Source: Bacteroidota bacterium (GTDB lineage Bacteria; Bacteroidota; Bacteroidia; Chitinophagales; Chitinophagaceae). Taken from it: DNA of 64,000 nucleotides. Made by a program: the position numbers and the translations under genes. Numbering within the stretch: the first letter of the stretch is position 1; the number at the start of each line of letters is the position of its first letter. The DNA is taken from assembly GCA_016868815.1 (NCBI GenBank), contig VGFQ01000011.1, forward strand, positions 1-64,000. The letters are read 5' to 3'. The notes beneath the pieces are model-generated. The model saw only the letters and a program-made list of their open reading frames with translations, had not been told where the DNA came from and searched no databases. Of the stretch, positions 52,501 through 60,175 are shown piece by piece.

Positions 52501-52640
52501 ACACGTACAGAGGCCTCGCCCAGCGGCTTTCCAGATGGGTCCGATACGGTCCCGGCTACCTGCCGCAGTTGAGCCTGCGCCGACAGGATACCGAACAACA
52601 GGACCAACAGGACCTGCCCTCGATAGATAGGTATTCTCAT
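49545..52640 (-). CDS. SusC/RagA family TonB-linked outer membrane protein
   Basis: MRIPIYRGQVLLVLLFGILSAQAQLRQVAGTVSDPSGKPLGEASVRVVG carboxypeptidase-like domain; DVVVVGYGVQRFTRVSGAIS plug; NAINSVIS... barrel. Confidence 0.96.
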   Translation of the reverse strand: MRIPIYRGQVLLVLLFGILSAQAQLRQVAGTVSDPSGKPLGEASVRVVGGRTGTSTDASGRFTITVGPEDRFLAATSVGYESAQLPVAQETLHFVLQPSATILEDVVVVGYGVQRFTRVSGAISTVKGAEIEKLKPVRAEDALQGRAAGVTVVSTGSPGVKPTVLIRGIPSYTGTDPVVVVDGSIQTLDDLNSINPADIESMNVLKDAAATAIYGVKGGNGVIVVTTKSGRRNQKTEFSYSGNYAMQEVLNQVGVLNATEYASILNEGSMVSGGKLAFENIAALGVGTDWQSQIFKRSPMQTHTVSARGGSDRVSYFLSGGYLTQEGIVGGGDKSYFNRLNGTANLVFDLTSKLKFTSNTTYTNIRNSGIPENAINSVISNALNFDPTVPVLNNFPGTYGAYSTSPRILSEIVNPLTQLQDSYNQGLTNKLYGKLELQYEPMKDLKLTSRFGYTNADVSGKAFTPLSYYGAAHINSTLYADGTPRPGAHNNVYEYRTQYFNYTFENFAGYHKTVGGKGALDLVAGFSMAKVTGSNLSGSRQDVPFNSWAFADISSATGIATTNGLDVGSYQYERRNLSYFGRADYDHDGRYLASATLRRDGSYAFGANNKFADFFSGSLGWVVSNEQFFKAKGIDLLKLRGSWGVTGNENVNPQYQRISTLLYAYNVGQNAGYTFGNEPTSVGATIASFRNDDLKWEKQAQLNGGLDLRFAKDKLSLSADYFRRDISGLLFTPTLSLYLGTAALPVANIGTTRTTGYEVTLGYTDKFGKDFRISTNLTYTHADNLVTETNNGLINGGGYGIPSQSVTRFEKGFAPGYFFGYKTDGLFQNAADIAKHAAQPGAQPGDIRFVDVNGDGVINSDDRTQIGNPFPDFTMGWSLSIEYRGFDLSSFLYASVGNDVYRAYERNLAMTNKFRSVLGRWTGVGSTNDANTPRYTFIDANNNTRASDRYVEDGSFIKWKNLQLGYTLPSQGLSRLGIGRLRLYVQARNLITLTQYTGFDPEISGGIFDTGLDRGAYPQARSYAVGLDLKF

Positions 52641-52841
52641 ATGGCAATTGATTTGATTATAACCACTGATTGACAATTGCAATATTAAATGGTATGGGCA
52701 ATCATGATGTGGAAAGAACTACATCATGACTACATCAATATGGTAATATAGATTGATTTTCAATATATTTTTATTACATCCATAATACATCATATCCCAG
52801 ACCACCCTACCTTTATGGAGATTTTCGACATGGGGCCAACG

Positions 52842-55781
52842 ATGTCATACCACCGTCTTTCGTTGAATGGAAACATCCTTTGGGGGGGGCTTTTGCTGTT
52901 GGTGGTGGCTTCACTGACCCCCTTTCTGGTGAAGGGGCAAAACACGATCGGCATCCCCCGGATTGCCAATTTCAGCAAGGAGACCTATCGGGGAGGGACG
53001 CAGGTGTGGGATATCGGCCAGGATGCGTCGGGGAGGATGTATTTCGCAAACGCCGAGGGGCTGCTGACCTTCGACGGCGGATATTGGAAGCTGTATCCCC
53101 TCCCGAATCGGACGAACATGCGGTCACTGGCTATTGGCTTAGAGGGAAAGATCTATGTCGGCGGACAAGGGGAGCTGGGCTTCTTCAAAGCCGATGGCGC
53201 CGGAAGGCTTCAATATACTTCACTCCTTACCTTGCTCCCTGCCGCTGATCGGAGCTTTGCCGACATCTGGGATATCGAGTTGATGGGAGAATCCGTCTTT
53301 TTCAGAGTTTCCGACAGGGTTATACTGGAGTATCGCGACGGGGGTTTCACCAGCTACCCCGCTGCTACCGCCTGGCTGCACTTACAAATGGCGGGCGGAA
53401 GGCTCTTCGCACAAGACCGAGACAGGGGATTACTTGTCCTCAAACGGCAGCGCTGGGTCCCGCTGACGCAGGCAAGTCTCCTGCACAACCGAGTCGTGGC
53501 GGGCATCTTGTCTAAGGAGGATGAGGCTCCGCTCCTCATCACGACCGACGCCAAAGCTAGCCAGATCCGGAACGACAGCCTCCTTCCAGCCCCCGAATGG
53601 AAGGGGCAGGCAGCAGGAGATCGCATCTTCCGTGCTTTCACTATAGGAAGGGACGCCATTGCTTTCGCCACCGTATCCAAGGGCTGCATCATTACTGACA
53701 GGAATGGGAGATTCATCCAGCATATCTCCCGGGCGGAAGGGCTTCAAGACAACAACGTAATCAGTATCTTCCCAGACAGAGAAGGCAACCTCTGGACAGG
53801 ACTCAACAACGGCATCAGCTGTATTGCCTACGCTGCTGCCATCAAATATATCACGCCAGACCTTGGAAACGAGCTATCCGGCTACTCGGCACGGATCATC
53901 GACCACCACCTCTATGTGGGCACTTCCGACGGTGTGTACCAAGCCCTACTGGAGAATGAACGCCCGGAGCTCTCCTTCTCCAGGTCCGCCTTCCGGAAGG
54001 TTGGACAGACGGATGGCCAGACCTGGCGGATCGACGAACTGAACGGCGCTCTGCTCATCGCGCACACCTTCGGCATCTTCAGCCTGACACCAGGACAAGA
54101 GACCGCAAGCCGCATCAGCAGCGATGCCGGTTGGATCTTCGTACCGACAAGCCCCGTAAGTCCGTCGCCAGACATCCTCGCCGGCACCTATTCCGGACTC
54201 AAGCAAATCGGATACGACGGCCAGCGATTTACAGACAGAGGAAACCTTAAGGGGACATATGAATCTCTTCGATTCCTCATCCAGGACAACAATGGCATCT
54301 TATGGGCATCCCATCCCTACCGGGGCATCTACAGGATAAGACCCGACCTGAACCATGGCAGCTACGCAGCTGAGCTGATGACAGAAACCAGAGGGCTTCC
54401 TTCGGCCCTCGGCAACCATGTCTACAAGGTTCGCAACAGACCTGTATTCGGGACTCAACAAGGTGTCTATGAATTCGAATCGAGTACAGAACGGTTCCGC
54501 AGATCGGCATTCTTCGACAGCCTGCTGGGCACCCGCGAAGTGCGTTACCTGCAAGAGGATGAGAAGGGCCGTATCTGGTTCTGTTCAGGGAAAAGGATCG
54601 GCATCATCTACCCCGAAGCAACCACTCGACGATTGCAGGTTCGGATGGTGCCCGAACTGGACGGAAAGATCCTCTCCGGCTTTGAGAACGTATACCCATA
54701 CGATGACCGGAACGTATTGATCGCCTCAGAGAAAGGCATGGTACACTTGGACCTGCAGAAATACCTGCAGGGTGGTCGTAGGCCAACACCCATCCTGAGT
54801 AGGGCAGTAGCCTTGGGGCCGCAGGACAGCATCCTCTATGATGGGCATGCGCCTACTCCAGGCACAGATGAGGCAGCCGCCGAAAAAACCTTACTCCCCT
54901 CCAATTTCGACGCCTTCCACTTCGAATACGCCTCCCCCACCTACGAGGCGTCAGAGACCGTTGAATACAGTTACCTGCTGGAAGGATACGACCCCGATTG
55001 GAGCGAATGGTCTACACGTCATCAAAAAGATTACACGAACCTGTCCGCAGGCGAGTACCTGTTCCGAGTACGGACACGCGATGACACCGGGCATACGCCC
55101 GAAGCGCAAGGATTCGCATTCACCATACGACCACCCTGGTATATCGGATTCTGGGCCAGGATTGCATATTGTATAGGTGGACTGCTAGCTGCATACGGGC
55201 TGCATCGCTATCAGCGAATGCGACTTGAGAGACAACGCAGGCGCTTCGAAGAAGAACAGCGGCGGATGCTGGTACCCCACCAGTTGGAAATCGAAAAAAA
55301 CGAGAAAGAAATCATTCGGCTGCAGAATGAAAGACTGGGACAGGAAATCATGCTGAAAAACCGAGAACTGGCAGACACTTCCATGCACCTAGTGGAGCGC
55401 AACGAGGCCCTTGCCAAGGTCAAAGACTCCCTGCAGAGACTATACCGACACAAACAGGACGACCACGACATCAAAAGGACCCTGCAGCTGATCGGCGAAA
55501 TCGAACGCAACGACGACAGCTGGAACCGCTTCACAAGCCACTTCGACGAGATCAATGGCAACTTCATGCGGAACCTACGGCTAGCCCACCCCAAACTCAC
55601 GGTCACCGACCTCAAACTCTGTACCTATCTGGAACTCAACCTCTCTTCCAAAGAGATCGCGCAGCTTGCCAACATTTCTGTTAGAGGCGTCGAAATCTCT
55701 CGCTATCGGCTTCGCAAGAAACTCGGACTAGACACCGATAAATCTCTACCCGAATTCCTTGAACGCTTCAAGCAGACCTAG
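52842..55781 (+). CDS. Membrane sensor-regulator: beta-propeller repeats, Y_Y_Y domain, TM, coiled coil, C-terminal LuxR-like HTH
   Basis: ORF opens at 52815; ATG at 52842 preferred. NLWTGLNNGISCI propeller repeat, VEYSYLLEGYDPDWSEWSTRHQKDYTNLSAGEYLFRVR Y_Y_Y, LTVTDLKLCTYLELNLSSKEIAQLANISVRGVEISRYRLRKKLGL HTH. No HisKA/HATPase/receiver motifs seen. Confidence 0.88.
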   Translation: MSYHRLSLNGNILWGGLLLLVVASLTPFLVKGQNTIGIPRIANFSKETYRGGTQVWDIGQDASGRMYFANAEGLLTFDGGYWKLYPLPNRTNMRSLAIGLEGKIYVGGQGELGFFKADGAGRLQYTSLLTLLPAADRSFADIWDIELMGESVFFRVSDRVILEYRDGGFTSYPAATAWLHLQMAGGRLFAQDRDRGLLVLKRQRWVPLTQASLLHNRVVAGILSKEDEAPLLITTDAKASQIRNDSLLPAPEWKGQAAGDRIFRAFTIGRDAIAFATVSKGCIITDRNGRFIQHISRAEGLQDNNVISIFPDREGNLWTGLNNGISCIAYAAAIKYITPDLGNELSGYSARIIDHHLYVGTSDGVYQALLENERPELSFSRSAFRKVGQTDGQTWRIDELNGALLIAHTFGIFSLTPGQETASRISSDAGWIFVPTSPVSPSPDILAGTYSGLKQIGYDGQRFTDRGNLKGTYESLRFLIQDNNGILWASHPYRGIYRIRPDLNHGSYAAELMTETRGLPSALGNHVYKVRNRPVFGTQQGVYEFESSTERFRRSAFFDSLLGTREVRYLQEDEKGRIWFCSGKRIGIIYPEATTRRLQVRMVPELDGKILSGFENVYPYDDRNVLIASEKGMVHLDLQKYLQGGRRPTPILSRAVALGPQDSILYDGHAPTPGTDEAAAEKTLLPSNFDAFHFEYASPTYEASETVEYSYLLEGYDPDWSEWSTRHQKDYTNLSAGEYLFRVRTRDDTGHTPEAQGFAFTIRPPWYIGFWARIAYCIGGLLAAYGLHRYQRMRLERQRRRFEEEQRRMLVPHQLEIEKNEKEIIRLQNERLGQEIMLKNRELADTSMHLVERNEALAKVKDSLQRLYRHKQDDHDIKRTLQLIGEIERNDDSWNRFTSHFDEINGNFMRNLRLAHPKLTVTDLKLCTYLELNLSSKEIAQLANISVRGVEISRYRLRKKLGLDTDKSLPEFLERFKQT

Positions 55782-55836
55782 CCATTCAAGGCGGCCAGAA
55801 AACTGGAAGCAAATACCTCAAGTTCATTCAGGATCT

Positions 55837-57855
55837 TCAGAGTGCCTTTCGGAGTCTCATCAGCCGCACGCCATGGTGCGGGATGTCCACACGTATTCCA
55901 TCCGAAGCTCTTCCCATGTCTTGCTGCCGCCATAGATCCCGCACGGACCAGTCACCCGGGAGCTGGATGTCCGCCAGTCGAAGCGTATACGAGGTGGGCT
56001 TTTCATCTCCCCACCTGAAATAGCTCTGAGGGATCCTGCCATACCCCGCCGTATGAAAGAGACCTATGACCCAGGAGCCGTCCGACATGGGCTTGAGCCA
56101 GGTCTGCACCCCCAGGGTGTCCGAGACTAGCCTCGCTGCACTGCCGAGAGGGTCCTGGTCGACGGCGATGACCTCGTCGTTCGTCAGCAATGCGAGCGTG
56201 AAATCATCCAGCTGCTCGATAGGGCAGCCGATGAGCATGGGGGCCGACAAAAGTGCGAAGAGGCTGACATGGCTGTATTGCTCGTCGGGGGTGAGTCGCG
56301 TGGGATGCATCTCGGGCCCGATGCTGACATTACCGAGGATCATCATGTCGGGGTCGCTCCAATGGCCGGGCCCGGCGTAAGGCCCCCACCGGTCGAGCGT
56401 GAAGGTGTTCATGTACAGGCTGTGCCAGCTGTCGCGGATATCGGGACCGGTGCGGTACATGTTCGAGGTCCGCGCCCAGTCGCGTACCTTGTCGAATGGC
56501 GCGATGTTCGAAAGGCTCAGTACAAGGTCGCGCCCAGCATTTCGCAGGGCGCCAAACATCCGATCCGCAGAGGTGACGTCCATCCGCCAGTCGTACTTGA
56601 GGAAGTCGAAGCCCCAGGCCGCCATCTGCCGGGCGTCAGACGCTTCGAAGCGGTGGGGTCCGATGCGCATGAAGGGCTGTCGGTCCTTCGAAATCATCTC
56701 GTGGGTCTCCCCACCCGTTGGGTGGTCGGAGGAACCGCCCGGATATCCCGCATAGGTTGAGATATAGGGCGTCGAATAGATGCCCGCCTTGAGGCCCATC
56801 GCATGGATGGAGTCGACCATCCCTGCCATGTCGGGGAATTTGGCATTGGGCTGCAGGGCATGCGACGAGCCGCTGCGGACACCCTGCCAGGTATCATCGA
56901 TGTTAACGTAGGACCAGCCATGGTCGGCCAGCCCTTTATCTACCATCGCCCGGGCGGAGGCCAGCACCTTGTCCCGGTCGATGCGATGGGCCCAGGAGTT
57001 CCAACCATTCCATCCCATTGGCGGCGTGAGGGCGATGGTTTCGCCAATGCAGACGCGAACCGTGGCCGTATCACGCCCGTGGTCGTTTGTTACCACCAGG
57101 CGAAGCAGATGGTCACCGGTGGCTTCGACCCTCCCGGTGATGACACCGGTGGCTGCATCCAGCGTTAGCCCTTGGGGCAGGCCGGTCGCATGGAATCGCA
57201 TCGGCCGCCGGCCAGTGGCGGAAATCCGGTAAAGGAAGGGATGTCCCGGCCTGACGCCGAAGACACGTGCCGACGTGATGCCCGGCCGTTCGAAGGGCGG
57301 AGGTGTCAGGATATACCGATCCCCTTCGTTCGGCACCGGCTGCGGCTCGGCATCGCCCGACATGGTGATCCGGGCATCTACCCAGTTGGCATAGGTCCGT
57401 TTGTTGTACACGCCACCGACGTCGTCCAGTACCAACAGGCCAAGCCGCCGGAGGCCGCGGATGTCGATATCGACCGGTACGGATGCGGCACCCAACCGCA
57501 GCGGGCCACTCTCGAAGAGTACCTTACGATCGCCCAGCACGAGAAAGCGGACGGGGATCTCGGGATTGCCTTTGTCATCGGCGCCTACAAGGGCCTGGAA
57601 ACGTAAACCCCGTTGATCGAGTTGAAAGGGCAGCACGGCGACCGACTGCAGCCCGAGGCCCCGCAAATGACGCACACCCGCAATGCGCATGGTGTCGCCA
57701 GAATAGTTGCGCCCGGCCTTCACGGGACGCAACCCCTCCGAGAACAGCTGCAGCGGAAGCTCATCGAGCCAGGTGACGCGCTGAGCGCCAGCTGCCAGGG
57801 TTACGCAGAGCAGGATCCCGATGGCGGGCAGCCGCTGCATCAAAGACTTTTTCAT
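55837..57855 (-). CDS. GH27-like alpha-galactosidase with N-terminal NPCBM-like and Ig-like domains
   Basis: LTPPMGWNGWNSWAHRIDRDKVLASARAMVDKGLADHGWSYVNIDDTWQG; GFDFLKYDWRMD; TGPDIRDSW. Confidence 0.92.
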   Translation of the reverse strand: MKKSLMQRLPAIGILLCVTLAAGAQRVTWLDELPLQLFSEGLRPVKAGRNYSGDTMRIAGVRHLRGLGLQSVAVLPFQLDQRGLRFQALVGADDKGNPEIPVRFLVLGDRKVLFESGPLRLGAASVPVDIDIRGLRRLGLLVLDDVGGVYNKRTYANWVDARITMSGDAEPQPVPNEGDRYILTPPPFERPGITSARVFGVRPGHPFLYRISATGRRPMRFHATGLPQGLTLDAATGVITGRVEATGDHLLRLVVTNDHGRDTATVRVCIGETIALTPPMGWNGWNSWAHRIDRDKVLASARAMVDKGLADHGWSYVNIDDTWQGVRSGSSHALQPNAKFPDMAGMVDSIHAMGLKAGIYSTPYISTYAGYPGGSSDHPTGGETHEMISKDRQPFMRIGPHRFEASDARQMAAWGFDFLKYDWRMDVTSADRMFGALRNAGRDLVLSLSNIAPFDKVRDWARTSNMYRTGPDIRDSWHSLYMNTFTLDRWGPYAGPGHWSDPDMMILGNVSIGPEMHPTRLTPDEQYSHVSLFALLSAPMLIGCPIEQLDDFTLALLTNDEVIAVDQDPLGSAARLVSDTLGVQTWLKPMSDGSWVIGLFHTAGYGRIPQSYFRWGDEKPTSYTLRLADIQLPGDWSVRDLWRQQDMGRASDGIRVDIPHHGVRLMRLRKAL

Positions 57856-57915
57856 GACTTGTCAGATTGGATCGGGGTGGCCTTAGGATAAGCAGGTAAG
57901 ATCAATGGAATCAAA

Positions 57916-58422
57916 CTAACGGGAACGATCATGCGCATCATGACCAGACGTATGGAAGATCAAGAGCAGTAAGAAGACGGCGGTGAGGTGAAAGGCTGTC
58001 CCCTGCGTAGCAACAGCCCCGCCCCGCCACATGAGGAACCACTCACCCGCCACGGTGGCGAAGCCACCGAACCAGAGCAGCACGGCGCCTCCATAGGCAT
58101 AGATCGAAGGTGCTGAAGCCCGCTGAAACAACGCCACATCGGTGGTGCGGGCCTGCCACATGCGCCAGGCACCCAGCCAGGCGAGGGCTCCGCAAGCGAT
58201 CTCCCAGATGATGATACACAGATACAGCAGGTGGTGCACCCAGGGTGCCTCGACGCGTCGCCAGCGCAAGGCCTCGCCAGAGAATAGATCTTCCATACGG
58301 GTGACCTCTCTTACGAAAGCCAAGTTCGTCGGATAATCGACGACGTTGGTGAGTCCAACGATCAGCAGAAAGGCTCCCGCCATCCCGGAGAAAAGGATCT
58401 TGATGTCCCGATTCGCATTCAT
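57916..58422 (-). CDS. DUF2165 family membrane protein
   Basis: FLLIVGLTNVVDYPTNLAFVREVTRMEDLF...WRRVEAPWVHHLLYLCIIIWEIACGALAWLGAWRM. Confidence 0.82.
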   Translation of the reverse strand: MNANRDIKILFSGMAGAFLLIVGLTNVVDYPTNLAFVREVTRMEDLFSGEALRWRRVEAPWVHHLLYLCIIIWEIACGALAWLGAWRMWQARTTDVALFQRASAPSIYAYGGAVLLWFGGFATVAGEWFLMWRGGAVATQGTAFHLTAVFLLLLIFHTSGHDAHDRSR

Positions 58423-58444
58423 GTCGATCATCGTGTCTTTCGGC

Positions 58445-60046
58445 TCAGCGGACGACGTGGTTGACCCTGCGTACGGCCTTGTCCTGCGGATACGACATCT
58501 TGAGACCTTCCAGCGTCACTGCTTGTGTCTCATGCAGCAGGATCACGGGCAGTTCCTTGGTCGTAGGAATATGCAGACCGTTGAGTCGGGCATCTCGTAC
58601 ATCATCCATGACCAGGGCTGGACGGAAGTCTTCTACCCGGTAGCGCAATGTCACGTTATGAAACCGGATGCCCTCGGCATGCCGCAGGTAGAAGCCCCAG
58701 GCGGGCAGCTCACCGAACATCGAGAACTCAGGGTACTGGGCACGGTTCTCCGGCACACGTCCAAGGTCTTCTAGAGGAATGCGTGCTACCGACCTGTCAC
58801 CGCCCCCACCATAAGTGATGTCGATGTCCTCGAGCAAGACATCCTGCACGGGGAAGCCAGGAAGTCCCGTGATGGAGGAGGGCACGAGGTTGTAGGGGAG
58901 AAAGGGATGGCCGTAGATATGATAATGCGAGGGACGGATGGGCATCCGGTCAAATCCTGGGTTGAGGTGGTCGGGAGGCCCCTCGATGGGATAGCCCTGA
59001 TCGGGCTTGAGGAGGGGTATGTCGGCTGTCACATCTGCGATGCGGACCTTGCGGAGAATGCCCGGACTTCCCTCCGTGTTGCGATGGCCACGACGGATGA
59101 AGACGGCGTTGCCTGTGTTGCGGGCCCGGACATGTCGGATGTCGATGTCCTCGACAAGGCCACCGTCGACCGCTTCGATGGCGATGGCGGAGCGGTAGGT
59201 GTCGAAGACGGTCAGGTTGCGCAAGGTGATTCGCCGGAAGCCACCGTGGCTTGCCGTCCCCAGCTTGAAGGCGCTGGCGCTGGAACGGACGGTATTGCTG
59301 TCGATGTACACATCTTCGCAGCCGAGGCGGGGATCTTCTGACTTCAGGCAGATGCCATCGTCGGAGGAGTTGATCATGCAGTTCGTAATGCGCACGCGCC
59401 GCGAGTCAGTGACGTCTAGCCCGTCGTTGTTCCAGTAGGCTGTACTCTGCACCGTGACCCGGTCGATGACGACGCTGTCGCAGTCGCGGTAGTCCTGTAC
59501 CCAGTCGGTGGAATTCTTCAGCGTCACACCCGTGACGCGGACATTCCGGCATTGAAGGAAGAAGATATTCATGATACGTCCACCGGGCCGTTTGTACAGC
59601 CAGATGCTGTCTTGCTGGACTTCTCCGCTGCGCAGCCTACGGAACAGGTCAAGCATATACTCCTGACCCTGCCCGTCGATGACACCTTGCCCTGTGACAG
59701 AGATATCTCGCACACCATGGGCAGAGAGAAAGCCACGCATCCAGGGCAATTGGTTGTACAGGGTCGATTTGGGATTGGCCAGCAGCCTGGCGCCCTTCTG
59801 CAAGTGCAGCTCCACGCCCGACTTCAGCACCAGTGGCCCACTCAAGTAGTTACCGGGCGGCACCACCACACGCCCACCGCCCCGGGCAGAGACTCGGTCG
59901 ATCACGGATTGGATCACGGCGGCGTTATCCGTCTCCCCATCAGCGACAGCACCCGCTTTCACAATATCGGCCAAGCCCTGTGCCTGGACGTACGAGGATG
60001 TTGAAATGAAACCTATCATGCAAAGGAAGGCGACGATTTGTCTCAT
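58445..60046 (-). CDS. GH28-like polygalacturonase / right-handed beta-helix glycosidase
   Basis: GAVADGETDNAAVIQSVIDRVSARGGGRVVVPPGNYLSGPLVLKSGVELHLQKGARL; NNDGLDVTDSRRVRITNCMINSSDDGICLKSE. Start revised to 60046. Confidence 0.9.
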   Translation of the reverse strand: MRQIVAFLCMIGFISTSSYVQAQGLADIVKAGAVADGETDNAAVIQSVIDRVSARGGGRVVVPPGNYLSGPLVLKSGVELHLQKGARLLANPKSTLYNQLPWMRGFLSAHGVRDISVTGQGVIDGQGQEYMLDLFRRLRSGEVQQDSIWLYKRPGGRIMNIFFLQCRNVRVTGVTLKNSTDWVQDYRDCDSVVIDRVTVQSTAYWNNDGLDVTDSRRVRITNCMINSSDDGICLKSEDPRLGCEDVYIDSNTVRSSASAFKLGTASHGGFRRITLRNLTVFDTYRSAIAIEAVDGGLVEDIDIRHVRARNTGNAVFIRRGHRNTEGSPGILRKVRIADVTADIPLLKPDQGYPIEGPPDHLNPGFDRMPIRPSHYHIYGHPFLPYNLVPSSITGLPGFPVQDVLLEDIDITYGGGGDRSVARIPLEDLGRVPENRAQYPEFSMFGELPAWGFYLRHAEGIRFHNVTLRYRVEDFRPALVMDDVRDARLNGLHIPTTKELPVILLHETQAVTLEGLKMSYPQDKAVRRVNHVVR

Positions 60047-60175
60047 ACCGTTGTCAAAAAGATTTGTCGGGATCATGCATGCGGGAAGGACCGGCTTTTT
60101 TCTTCCACTCATCACAGAAAGACCTGAAGCGCACATATGAAGATATGAATTCAGGCGAATCGCTTCTGGGGCTGG

